A stretch of DNA of 22,700 nucleotides from Sphaeroforma arctica JP610 (lineage: Eukaryota; Opisthokonta; Ichthyosporea; Ichthyophonida): the NCBI RefSeq assembly GCF_001186125.1, contig NW_014040302.1, positions 9,795-32,494 on the forward strand. The letters are read 5' to 3'. A program made the translations under genes and the position numbers. Shown one piece after another: positions 10,523 to 22,640 of this stretch. The notes beneath the pieces are model-generated. The model was given only the letters and a program-made list of their open reading frames with translations, had not been told where the DNA came from and did no database searches. Within the stretch, counting starts at the first letter, position 1, and each line of letters starts with the position of its first letter.

Positions 10523-13518
10523 TTAGAATTCGTCTTCAGACAATTGGCGCAGCACTGGCCCCGCATTCTTCGACCCAAACAGACGTACTACCCAAAACTC
10601 TACCAAGTGGCTGGCTACAATTTCCACCACTCCGGAAGAATAAGAAGTATCTTTATCGGCCTGCATAGTTATATCATATGGAATATGGGGAGCCGGATAT
10701 AAAGTTGAAATGATATGCTAAGTGGTCTATCTCGATATGCACTTCGGGAAAATGTTAATCAACGTATGAGCGCATCAGCATGGTAGGAACAAACCAAGAG
10801 TAACTTGTAAATACCCTTACTCACCTGTTTATCGGGTCCTCGAATTTTATCGAAGATAGTATATAGCGGTGCCAATTCCAGATTCCACGCATCGTTGCAC
10901 TCCTGACTCAGCACTCTTTTATTTAATTCGATTCCAGCAAATACTGGCTCCTTTTGCGACCTTTGACAGAAACTTTCAGACTTCGTGGCAGCTGCTGAGA
11001 TGTCTAGCGGTGAGTAGCGACTGTGGTATAACTGCTGTACAAAGTCCTTGCGAAGTCCTGCATATTAAATATCGAGATGATGGTCAAATCGGTGGTCAGT
11101 CACGAAGGTCATGTTTTGGTTTAAGGAGATGTGTAATAAACATCTTTCCCTGTAGAAATGGACCAGGTTCAGAAAATGGCACTTTCAATGTGTGCACCAT
11201 ACCCAAGCCTGCTATTAGCTGTGCTACAAAGTCTACGACCAATTCTTTCTTTCTTTTGACATTCTTATGTGTCCGGACGGCGGCCAGCTTATCAATCTTG
11301 TGGTTGAATATACTCGCAGCGTAGAATTTCAGGATCGATTCTGAAAAGCAGTTCACAGACACCGAAGTTGTCAAGGCTTCGACGTGATGAAACCAGAAGG
11401 ATGGTATGTACACCGCATCACCTACAGAATTATATTGTGAGCGTGAAAATGTAAATATTCAAGTCCTATTTTGTCTTGAGATATAGCAGATACCTTAATG
11501 ATATTCAGTTGTTTCTGATTGAGAGATTATAGATGAAAGACTGCGTGCACTTCACTAAACTAGGAGGACGGCGAGGCGAATAGGCGTAGTACAATTTTCC
11601 GCGTTGGACCATACGATATCAAGAATCCACTGGTATCCAAGTTTTACCTGGATTTAAAATGACGGTTTGCCATTTCTCTGCACTCGCAAAACCGGGAAAT
11701 TGCAAGAGGTTGGGTTGATCAAAGTCCACCTGTGACAAAAGTATAGTATATGAATAACGTCAGTGTGAGCTACATTTTGTACTACATTGTGTACGCACAC
11801 ATCCGAAAAATCGCTATTAATGTGTGGGCATCTAACGATAACATTTATAAAGGATCTTGAAACTTTCTATAGAATTACCAATGTACCGCTCCCTTGTCGA
11901 TGTAGGCAATTTCCTGTATCTGATCAATACCCAAATATATTTTTAACACCAGGGCGTTATATATGCGCAGATATACCTTTATTGACACATACATAGGGAT
12001 AAAGAATTGGATTATTGGTCTTCTGAAAGAAACATACAATTGTGGAATTATTGTATCCATACAACAACATCAAGGGTGCACGCGTACAAACTCGGAGTCG
12101 TCTATTCGAAATATGGAAGTGTCCCAATCAACAATTGCTACACATGCTTGAATTCGTACACTTTTCAAACGCATACCTGGGACTTTCGCGACCGCGGATG
12201 TGCATCTGGAAATACATATAAATTGGGAGCCTGCAAACGAGAGTACAAGCCAGTAAATCGAAGTTACCGATCAGGAATACTGAAAACCGCATTTATTTTC
12301 GACATTCGCTATACTATAATCAATAAAAGTATTGTACTCGCAATGTACGTCATTACTTTACCTGATTCGGGTGATAAAACGTTATTTCTTTTTGTCCATG
12401 CAACTGAACGAATATATTATTGGCCACATCGTAGTGGGCCTGTGTCACCACCCCTGGTTCGCCTATCCAGCAAGACATAGTAGGCGCACTCAGTGTCTCG
12501 CCCAGCGTACTGTCCGGTGGTATATCGCTCACTATCAGATTTTCCCATCCTGGCAGCTAATGAGCATAATGATATAGTAAGTTCCTACTATCCTATAGTT
12601 TGTGTAATGCAAATAGTTGAAAATTGCAAGCAAGTAGAAATCAGCTAAAACATTGGGCAACAACTAACAAATACACGCATATATTAAAAAAAGTAGATAC
12701 ATGAGAACCGACTTTACTTTACTTTATCCAGGCTGCCTATATCTGCGACGGGCGCTGTAAAATACAGTGAGTCAGACCGGTCTGTCATCGGCGAGCTATT
12801 GGAAAGTATGGGATGTTTATATCTTAATAAATTACTACATATATCTAGACTTGGCTATGGATCACTGCTTTAATAGTAATACCATTGTCCAGTGCATTTA
12901 CGATTATTGGTCTTGACTCGATAGTATGCTCACTGAACACTATCATCACCACATACAAAAGGATCCTTGATCTCAAGTACTCGATTCTATATCGAAGCTG
13001 CACTAACAGGCTTCGAATCGCATATAAAGACGTGAGAAATAATTGGTCCTGTGGACCACAATTGATCTAAAGCAAACTCAATTGAGTGGTCAACGATATA
13101 GATCTTTGCTTTGTTGCTTTACTCACTTCTGACATATCCGTTGAACAAAGTTGCTTGTTTCCACTGATTTAATCTCAAACTCCTGGGTGTCGTTGAGTAG
13201 AGGTCGGGTACCTGCTTCTGTATACATAAAAGTCCGGCAGCTGCTAGATGTTTTGACGGTCAAATGATCCGTTTTTCTCAGTAGCCTCTGACCTAAAACC
13301 CCTAGCTCCCACTCGCCACTGTCGCACCAGGTCTTAGCCTCGTTCAATTGGAGGCGTAGAGGGTATATTGGTAATGGTGATTGTAACGTACTCACCTTCC
13401 GTTGTCTTACTTTCGTGTGTATAGCATGCAAGTTTCTACTTAATTTTGTGCATACATTGTAAACCGTACTGGCACGCTGTGCGCACTGCGTGCATGGCCG
13501 TCCGATATAATTAGACAT
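10523..13518 (-). CDS. JmjC/cupin_8 Fe(II)/2-oxoglutarate-dependent oxygenase, FIH-like
   Basis: Predicted hydroxylase or demethylase of unknown substrate. Seven exons: 13518-13127, 12795-12723, 12556-12362, 11729-11648, 11421-11203, 11057-10825 and 10660-10523. All phases agree and give 443 residues. Residues 182-211 read MSCWIGEPGVVTQ, then the HYD iron motif (His196, Asp198), then VQLHGQK with Lys211. His to Lys spacing (15) and the Asn six residues after His equal those of human FIH (His199, Asp201, Asn205, Lys214). The distal iron histidine lies in YIPSFWFHHVEAL (about 252-264), preceded by LNPGDA as usual. Residues 1-130 are not recognised, and exon 1 contains an internal GTGAGT that could be a donor, so this part is less certain. 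Residues after about 270 are helical-looking and basic (RTHKNVKRKKEL), with a unique C-terminus. A TAA two codons upstream supports the start. It is divergent from PDHB and convergent with NAGS. The exact subfamily (FIH, JMJD or TYW5-like) cannot be set by eye. Confidence 0.88.
11730..12361 (-). other. Long intron 3 of the JmjC gene
   Basis: This 632-bp intron separates FYHPNQ from VDFDQPNLLQ, a gapless join in the cupin fold. Several overlapping plus-strand open frames (11787-12480) lie in it and are antisense noise. Nothing else is recognised. Confidence 0.6.
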
Positions 13519-14279
13519 GTCTTACGAGTGTCTGGACTCCTTGCAATTATATGTATCTACATATGTCCTATGTATATATTTATATACACGTACGTGAACG
13601 TGTATGGGTAAACGTTTTGACGTCAAGATGACTGGTATATTTTCTGTGCTGGTATGTAGTTCATAATTTCATGCAATCAGATGAGCATCGAGTACACTAG
13701 TTCATCACCTCCCCTTACTTCTCTCTCTCTCTCTACTCTACTAGTAGAAATAATATTTTAATATGTATCTTTCTCTATTGTGATCGTAGCGAATGTAAAA
13801 TATATATTTTGTTACAATATTTAATATAGAATAAACACGCGAGATGTATTTATAGTATTAAAATTAACCCCAGAAAATAGTAAATATAACAAACAAGAGA
13901 CCTCATATGATATCACCTAATAATATATCGAACAGATGTGCGATGATGTATAGGAGTCTAGGACGATGTTCATGAGGGTCATCATCGTGGATGTTGTCGA
14001 TTCTCGAACTTCGCAGGTCACACGATTGGACCCGCCAAAATCAGGTACCGAACCTTTAATTATATTCCTTCCTAATTTGGTGGTAGTAATCGCAAATGGA
14101 TATGAGTTAATGAGTACATATATGAAATCACAATAATTTTTAATTTTTATGAGGCTCTGTTGCGTGTGGACTGTGGAGACTAGAGTGATTAGTTATATAG
14201 TGAACGAATACACAAAACTGGTTAGAAGAACGCACACACACCCGAAAGTGGTTAGTTAGAGTACAACTAGTTCGCAAAC
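13519..14279. promoter_or_regulatory. Region between divergent JmjC and PDHB starts
   Basis: This 761-bp AT-rich region should hold both promoters. It contains ACGTACGTGAACGTGTA near 13588-13604, a CT tract at 13721-13734, AT-rich DNA at 13750-13930, and GATGTTCATGAGGGTCATCATCGT-type imperfect repeats near 13963-13990. No open reading frame is supported. Confidence 0.45.
13721..13734. repeat. CT dinucleotide tract
   Basis: Seven CT units lie between the divergent JmjC and PDHB genes, followed by CTACTAGTAG. Pyrimidine tracts are common in promoters, but no function is shown. Confidence 0.8.
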
Positions 14280-17200
14280 ATGAACGTTCTCCGCATGCAA
14301 AGGCTATTCAAGGTAAGCACGACAACACATGCACGTGCACTGTGTGTCTGCACAAGTGTATTTCTCTACAGCCGAGTGTTGTACCGGGCAGATTAGTTCG
14401 TTTCAAAATTTGCGGCAGTTATAGCTATGGGTATTATTATGGGAGTGATCAGTGGAGTATATATATATATCAGTTTGCCCGAGACGTACGCATGCATATA
14501 CGTGTATGCTTGTCTCTAACCTTGAAAGTGTGGTAGTGACGTGTCGACGCGTATCGTTCGGAAGCGATGGGCGCACACTAACCGACAATATATTACGTTG
14601 TTCATCGCCGTGTATTTTACGTCACAGAGCTCGGTTTTAATTCGAGTTCAATACTCCATATACTCCATACTTTATATATCGTACACTCTATGCGCAGCCG
14701 GTTCAGGCACACACGCGCATGTATGCGAGCGAAGCATTTGCACAGGTCACTGTAAGAGATGCGCTGCGTGACGCTATGGCCGAAGAGATGCGAAGGGACC
14801 CCGATGTCTTCCTGTTGGGTGAGGAAGTTGGACAGTATAACGGAGCGTACAAGGTATGATCGTTCTTTGCTTGTTGTGTATTGCACGTGTCCTTTTTTAT
14901 CTGTTCATGTTCTATAACAGTATTAATTTTGTGTATGTAGGACCTTACAATGAAGTGTGCTGCAGTGGCTGTGTGTCTGTGATTCTTTTTCAATAGGTTG
15001 CTATTAGAGGCTTATATCACTTTCTGTGGATTAAATGGGAAATGGCATATATAGATAGATAGATAAAGATGTACAATATATCTTGCCGTTTTTGGATTGA
15101 TTGTTGCACTATCTTGTTTATACATGAATCATAAGGCCACAATTTAAACCAGATTACCACGCATGGTGACACAAAATTATATGCTTACAAGGAAACATTG
15201 CCTGTGTCTATGATATTCTACTTGCGAGTAAGAAAGTGTCATATAGTTCTGAAGAGTACATCCTATGAAATTCTCTTATATCAATTCATTTGCGCTGACT
15301 AGGAGTTATGCTTATAGTATTCGAATGCTTTCCTGCTGATGGTATCGTATTCTGTTTAAATGGTGTCTTAATCGTTACCCTTGTATTCGAGCGCTCAGAA
15401 CGTGTAATTTTATAAGCACATCATACACGATGCAACGGCTGAGTCAGATCAATTCTTTCACTGTCATAGGTCACCCGAAACCTGCTGGACGAGTTTGGCC
15501 CCAAGCGTGTGATCGACACCCCAATTACTGAGATGGGTTTTACAGGAATCGCAGTGGGTGCCGCTATGGAAGGTCTTAAGCCTATTTGCGAATTCATGAC
15601 GTTCAACTTTGCGATGCAGTCGATCGATCATGTAAGTTTTATAAATACGAACGTAGGCAACTTGTCTTGATGTGGAATATTGGTAGTTAATACAATTTTT
15701 ATGTGATATGTATGTGTTGGTGGTGTGTATACAGGATTAGATTTTTTTCATAACAAGAGAACAATCGTTACGGAATATGTGGAGCAAGATCTATAGTGAG
15801 AAGATTATTAAATCATTGTATCTGTGCATTGCTTTATTTGTGGTCTGTCGTTTGTACCTTTCCGTATTGGCGATAAGAGGATCTATTAGCGCTTACATTT
15901 AAATTAACAAAAACCAGAGAGTCCTGTTCCAGAGTGCTTCTATATATTCTGGCCCGACATATCGAGTCACTAGTATAGAGAAATTTAACCCTCGATCGGG
16001 AATCATTCATCTTTCTGTCAGTATTGCTGTCACCCGCATCATTATATCTGTGCTCCGTGTTGCCTTAGACTCTCTCGCCTCGAGGACGCTAGTGAAAATA
16101 TGTCGCAGTGATACGCACATACAGTTCTGGAGTGATAGTATCAGTTTGATCTGTACCTTGTTCCTTCGAGTTTCATGGATATGCCTGTCCTCTCGACTTC
16201 TAACTGCGACTCTCGTCACTGTTTACACCATTGTAATCGCTGCGAACTCTCCCGTATCTGTAAACCCTATCTAATCAATGACTGCGAACACATTTGAATT
16301 ATCGCAGATTGTTAATTCGGCTGCCAAGGGTCACTACATGTCTGGTGGACGTCTAAGGTGTCCCATTGTATTCCGAGGCGCAAACGGACAGGCCTCCGGT
16401 GTAGGTGCACAGCACTCCCAATGCTATGCCGCCTGGTTTGGTCATATCCCTGGGCTGAAGGTTGTGTCACCATACGACGCAGAGGATTGCAGAGGACTAT
16501 TGAAGTCAGCCATACGGGACCCTGATCCCGTCGTATTCTTAGAGAATGAGCTGATATATGGAGAGAGTTTCCCAGTATCGAAAGAGTACGCCAATGAGGA
16601 CTTCACTCTTCCCATTGGAAAGGCGCATATCGCTAAAGAAGGTATTGTGTTCGAGAGAGAAACGTATAGAATAGTATTGACATGAATTTATACACGTTTC
16701 ACAAATGCCAGGAGTTGACTTTACCACTGTAACCCAGGGCTGACCAGTACTATCCATTTCATGGTTAGGAGTACTTTTGATTTCTCAGTCTCGGGTACTG
16801 ACGAAACCTTTGTATCATCGCAATTCCACGACTAAAGTATTCAATCTCTTCCACCCTTAGGTTCTGACTGCACTATCGTAGCCCACTCACTTCCTGTTGG
16901 CCAAGCACTAGAAGCGGCCGCTGAGCTAGAGAAGGAAGGTATCTCATGCGAGGTTATCAATCTGCGCTCTATCCGTCCTCTGGATATGGAAACAGTTATT
17001 AATTCCGTGAAGAAGACGCACCGAATCGTGACCGTTGAGAGCGGTTGGGCACATTTCGGAGTTGGTGCTGAGATCGCCGCTGGTTTGATGGAATGTATGT
17101 ATCCATACCAGGCAGAAGTACAATGTTAGTTGATGTTCAATATCTCTTCTTTTTTTTCTTTGTAAGGTTTGATTTGTAGCACGAGTTCGCACAATATATT

Positions 17201-17447
17201 TATTGTATCCAAGTATCGCGCGTGGTATATCGCATGAATATGACTTTTCTAGTTGTTCCGTCTTGCTAAAATTTCCGAATATTCTTTTCCTGCAGCTGAA
17301 GCGTTCGATTATCTAGATGCGCCAGTATCGCGTGTGGCATCCGTGGATGTGCCCCTCCCATACACAAAGACCTTGGAAGCGAAATGCCAACCTCAGGTGT
17401 ACGGCATTGTTAACGCTGTCAAGGGAGTCTTATACAGAAACGATTAG
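14280..17447 (+). CDS. PDHB: Pyruvate dehydrogenase E1 component subunit beta, mitochondrial
   Basis: This is the beta subunit of the thiamine-diphosphate E1 heterotetramer, which decarboxylates pyruvate and supplies acetyl-CoA in the mitochondrial matrix. Six exons: 14280-14312, 14698-14853, 15470-15631, 16308-16641, 16861-17094 and 17296-17447. They give 356 residues (human 359), and every phase agrees. The start [11 protein letters not shown] plus the first residues of exon 2 form a basic amphipathic leader. The mature part begins near [12 protein letters not shown]. Conserved blocks follow in order: [15 protein letters not shown] with the cofactor-contact Glu, [61 protein letters not shown] (active-site His), [56 protein letters not shown], and [20 protein letters not shown] in the transketolase C-terminal domain. 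Exon 2 has two in-phase acceptors 9 nt apart (exon start 14698 or 14707; 353 residues for the latter). No defects are seen. The PDH-beta rather than branched-chain identity is clear from these blocks. Confidence 0.97.
14854..15469 (+). other. Intron 2 of PDHB
   Basis: This 616-bp intron contains an ATAGATAGATAGATA microsatellite at 15051-15065 and otherwise AT-rich unassigned sequence. Confidence 0.6.
15632..16307 (+). other. Intron 3 of PDHB
   Basis: This 676-bp intron lies between SIDH and IVNSAAK, a gapless family join (human SMQAIDQVINSAAK). Open frames on both strands at 16007-16274 mirror one another and have no recognisable content. Confidence 0.6.
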
Positions 17448-19106
17448 CTCATACAAAAATGTACTTTAATAGCAAAATTATAAATTTGACCGTGGTGTAG
17501 GTGTATAAGACGTGCACTGCAAAACACGAACACGGGTATCGGTATCGACTTGATTGTTATCGTAACAGCTTGCTATGCTTATATCTAGGATTTTTATTTA
17601 GAAGTGTGTGCACGCATAGAAACACACAATGTCGCACTGTTTTACATTCTTCGTGAGAATCTTGATCGGTCGTTTTCATGGCTTGGGCTTTTCTATGTAC
17701 GGATATGTACTGTACAATGTGTGCCAGCTCGCTTCAAACATATGAGTTGTACTTGGAGTAAGTTGATGTGGGGAACCAGCATATTCTGTGATGATCAAGA
17801 AAAAGTGCAATGGCATTTTGAACTGAATTTCCAGCTACATACCAGATACAAGTACTTTTGTATAATTATGTGGACGATTGATTTATTGTATTGCGCTATT
17901 TCCGTGTAGACTGCCAAACTTTGTGAGTACGGATATAAGCGTAAACTTTCTTGAAAAAATTATCCGCACACTTGATTGAAAGTAGCAATAATCGTAGCAC
18001 AAGCTTGATTGCCAATATTGTACGTATGCTAGATATTAATACTACTTTTGCTCTAATTTGTGCTACGATTTTATATTTGAGTATCTTTGAAGTACATAGC
18101 AAGGCAAAAAAATATTATTATTCCTTATAACTAGATCGATATGTCTGTTTGGTGCTACTTTTACTGCAAAAAGAGTGGGTTACCATCTAGCCTCTACCTA
18201 TATGCAGTCGTGTACTTGCGAAGAGTATTTATACCAATGGAATGACTTTTTGTTTTTCGCGCACAGGTAAACATAGAGCTGTACCTAATATTCATATGTC
18301 TGTGTCAAAGTATTGATTAGTTGTGCAACACTATGCTGCAAAAATAACCCTCTTGCACTTGGTCGAGTTGACATGCAGACACATAATGCACGTATAGGTG
18401 TATATACTTTTAAATGAAACCGGATAAGTAAATAATGCATACATACTTGTCAATATATTTAAGGGAAGCGCTACAATAATGAGTCATGCAATATATGCAT
18501 AGTGTACAAAAACATGTATATTCAACCACTTCTATGTAATTGTTGAGAGGGGGGAAGTTTGTGCGCGTACCTCTGGATGCGTACATAAATTTTCAGCGTC
18601 ACTTGTATTTGTGCTTTCATATTAAAGTATACAAGTGTATTCTCGTACTTGTATGTACCGTGTGGCTTCATATGCCCAGGTGACTGCATATGTATTTGTA
18701 AGTATTGATGTTCCGTACTTGACTTCATAATTGTACTCTTAACTGTACCTGTACTTGCGCGTATACATTTACTTGTACATCTGCCTGCAATGTGTAATTG
18801 CTGTACTTATGACTTGCAATTGACCTCATGTCTCAAGTTACTTTTATTTTGAATTTATCTTCACTTGTCCAGTGCAGTTACCTCCACATGAATTCTGTTG
18901 CTTAAGACAAAATCCGTGCACATGTGCATTAACACAATACTGATGTACATGCTCGCATACATGTATATTGGTTGTGCATATGTATATGTGAAGAGAAACA
19001 TCAAAACAAGAATGAACATGAGCATCGAGTACTGTATATTCTGATATGGGCACATACTTGAAACTTGCAACGTTTTTTATTATTAGGCTTTACATCAATG
19101 GATATA

Positions 19107-19122
19107 TGTGTGTGTGTGTGTG
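19107..19122. repeat. TG microsatellite
   Basis: Eight TG units in the gene-free region downstream of PDHB. Confidence 0.9.
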
Positions 19123-21125
19123 CTTGGTATATACCTCTTTCACGCCAGTATCGTCGGTGAAACGTACGATATGTAAAAAGAAATCCGGTCCAGTTTGTTT
19201 CGATTCCTTGATTATATATACTATTGGTCGTACTGATTAAGAGTCTATGGAAACAATGACATGTGATATACTGTGCTAGGTTTATATGATCAATTTATAT
19301 ACGAAAAAAATACATATTCCTGATAACATAAGCTACCTCGCTTTACATGTGATAGCTTGCCAAAGCTGCCCACGATTGCGATTTTGAGTTTCATTGCGGA
19401 ATCAATGGCATGTGCACATGTAATCGCGAATTGCCGCGATTTAACTTTTTTGGTGTCCTTGGTATACCTTCTTAAATTGCGGACGGTGTGACTGTTTTTG
19501 TGAGACCGATTATATGCCGCTATACTGCAATACTTCAATTTGATAAATATGGTAGAATGCTTTCAATATTTTTACCTTCGAATTATAGCAACTACTGTTA
19601 ATGTAGTTAGGGTATACCATGTTCCTAGTTACGCAAGTTTTGGTGAGACAATATATTTTTTGACAATCTGAATTGCACCACCACCCATACTATCTATCTT
19701 AATACAAGGTATCGGTATAACGAAAGGAAGAGGAGCGGCTAATGTTATTCCAAAGTTTTTCATACACTATATTGTGATTGCGGTTCGAAAACGTCATTTG
19801 CCAGGCTGGATGGGTGTTTATGTTTTAATGACCAGCAGGACGCCAATTCGGATATAGGGCGAGCAAAGAATAGGTAGCAAAATATTGTATTATTTTGTGA
19901 GTTGTGAAAGCCATCCGTTCTTGTCATGGAAGCTCAAAATTTGTATAACGTTATGATTGCTTCACGGTCAATTTTGATAGCCTCCATGTTGTGCTGAAAT
20001 GTATTTCAATACTTCGCCACTTTCAGCTTGTGTTCTGCCGGAAAAAAACTTGAATAATTGACATGTCATACCTATAGTGTCGGCTACATATACCACCTAA
20101 CTTGAGATTTTATTTATCTTTTGAATGGTATTCAACGTTTAGATCTCAAAAAGTAGTCACAGTACATACAGCCATCGAAATCATTGGCCGATGCATGATA
20201 CGACAGTTTCAATCAACCTAATACAAAAAAGGATAAGTTGAATATGTGTGCCTGGTCTAGTGGACAGGACTATTTATAACTAGCAACTTAACTCAGACAG
20301 ACATGATCGCGCATCACTATATCACTTAACTACCGCCCAAAGCCGTTAGCTGTTAATATCTTTAATCTCGTAGCCTCCCTCTGTTTGATTGAAACAGCGA
20401 TTCTATCAATACCTTGTAGTTTAGCTTTAACATCTTTTTCCTGCCCATCCTAACGACAGTTTTCGGCGAAGAAACTACAAACAGCAAAATTCCTGAGCAG
20501 TCGTATACCGTAAATTCACAATGCGCTGTGTCGTTGAAAATCGAATCGCGGTGCATTTTCGTGTCCTTGAAAATCTTTAGTGTGGGAGAAAGCACTACCC
20601 TTAGCGACTATCATCATGTGCGATAGAGAAATACCGTAACATCATCTATTGCGAATGCAGTAAGCTTTCGTTAATTTTGTAGAAGAAAACATTTCGATAT
20701 AGTTTCAAGTGTTGTAATTCATTTATAATCGGTTCAAGTATTGAATTTATTCAATTTCGGCCCCAACATCTGTGTAATATAAGATAATAAGTAACGTGTG
20801 AGCTACGCTCAATAGGTTCAAATTTAATATCACAGATAATGTTGGTCAAATATAGAGAATTATATGGGTTCGATATAGGTGAGATGAAGCTATCAGGCAG
20901 AAAGTAACTGTGAAATACAAGTCGCCAACAAATCTGGGCCAAAGGAGTCGTATCGATGAGCGCCTTAACTCTCCTGTTCACGATTGTTTTGATACTTTAT
21001 TATGCTAGATTTCTTACTGATTAGGTCTTGATCATGGTCAGATCATCAAAAGAGTGCTCGGCTAATGAGCTCTCTCCCTGAGGTGGACTCTGCTAATTTA
21101 AGTGAAGATGCAGTTGTGTTGCAAT

Positions 21126-21500
21126 ATGTAAGTAAGTTAATATCATCTGAGGTCCATGAATTCAACTATGAACATTATTCTTGTTTCAACCCTGGTCACG
21201 TTTGAGTATACCTTTTATAATGAAATTCAATATTACTCATCATAGCAGCATTCATATATTTAGAATAGTAATTTTTTTCGTGGCCGGACGGATGGCAAGG
21301 TGCATTTTAGCATGCTGTGAGCAAGTGAATATCGCCTGAGCTCAATGAATTCAACTATAACATTATTTCTGTTACAAACCCTGGTCACTTTTGAATATAA
21401 AATTTTAGATGAGATTCAAAATTACTCATCATAGAACAATTCATGTATCTAGACTAGTGATTTTTTTATGGCTGGACGGGTGGCAAGGTGTATTATTCTA
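21126..21500. repeat. Diverged tandem duplication, about 189-bp unit
   Basis: Two head-to-tail copies lie at about 21126-21312 and 21313-21500. Matching anchors include ATGAATTCAACTAT (21156 and 21345), ACCCTGGTCAC, ATTACTCATCATAG, and GGATGGCAAGGTG against GGGTGGCAAGGTG (GGCAAGG at 21294 and 21482). The offset is 188-189 bp throughout, with small indels. Copies differ by scattered substitutions, so the duplication is old. No frame is shared and open across both copies. A weak partial third start (TAGCATGTG, about 21502) follows. Confidence 0.8.
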
Positions 21501-22638
21501 TAGCATGTGCAAATCTATTCAATATCTTACTGTGCTACACATACATCTCTAGTAATGATGTTTGAGCCTTATTGTGGCAAAATCACTTCCCTGGGAAAAC
21601 ATATCTATTTGAATCATGAAGCGAGATTGAGCCAAATAAAAGTAAGTGGTATGAAATGCTAGTGGTATACAGACGCAGGTATCGGCTCACCAATGTTAAA
21701 TTTGAAACAGATATGCATAGCCTCAAGCTTCAGCTAGAGGTCACAACTCGTAGCTCACTTTATTTATGTTGTGATAGACCCGGGCATATCGACTGTCGCT
21801 CTAATCTGGACAGCAGTCACAGCTGTATCGTGTCAGATAATCTTCGGAATCGCAGGCCTGTCGTATTTGTGATAGATACTATTTAAAACATCACAATGGT
21901 GACCTTGATTTGTTAACATACAAAACATTCGCTTTACACAGACGATTTATAACGTATCCATCCTAGGAGATCATGTGAGTTAAGAGCTTTTTTTGCTTTT
22001 ATACTTTTCCGTATTACCAACCGACTCACAAAACTCGTCACATACTATATGACACTATTTCTAGAAAATCAGTTGCTGGTACGCCTCGTTGCTCAAACCA
22101 AGCAAACCCAACTTTTACTGCTAGTGATCCAAGATTGGTGTTTCTACACAGAAGTTTAGCACACACAGCCCTGATTGTTCAGTACCTGATTTCACATATG
22201 ATGATACACTCTTCTTGACATACTGTTTTCCAACTCGTCACTGACAGTATGTATCAACTAATAGGGTATAATATCTACATTTCTCAATGAAGCACATCTT
22301 CAAATATCGCCCGTACTATCGACAGAATAATCTTCCATTTTGCCTGGCGTATTTGTGGCCTTGTGACCAGCCAGTACTAAAAGATGGAATCAGCGATATC
22401 CCCGGTGATAGTTCAAACTTACGGTAGACTTATTTTCCGGTCCGCACGTAAGTATGACAGTTGAGAGGTTTGATAAAATGTGGATCTGTTTTTATCATAG
22501 TCGACTTGAGTTCGAGCGTATACACGCTTACTATCCCACATTGCATACGTTTTCCTCCTTGGGTTTGGGTCAAATCTTCGAAATATACACTTCCACCTTT
22601 TTAATGTACATCGAGAGACTTTGTTTATTTTATATATA

Positions 22639-22640
<2 letters not shown>

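Noticed and set aside
10869-11324. 151-codon plus-strand open frame
   Set aside because: It is antisense to two well-supported exons of the JmjC gene, whose protein matches family motifs and phase.
12007-12480. 157-codon plus-strand open frame and overlapping neighbours
   Set aside because: It overlaps the JmjC exon with HYD on the opposite strand and an intron, with no domain recognised.
16050-16274. 74-codon open frame within PDHB intron 3 as an extra exon
   Set aside because: The flanking exons already join without a gap relative to PDHB of other eukaryotes.
20362-20595. 77-codon minus-strand open frame with a mixed, protein-like composition
   Set aside because: No recognisable motif, no continuation in neighbouring frames with sensible splice sites, and no similarity to a known family that I can recall.
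20860-20885. GGTTCGATA resembling a tRNA T-arm
   Set aside because: The flanking bases do not pair as a 5-bp T stem, and no anticodon or D arm lies upstream.
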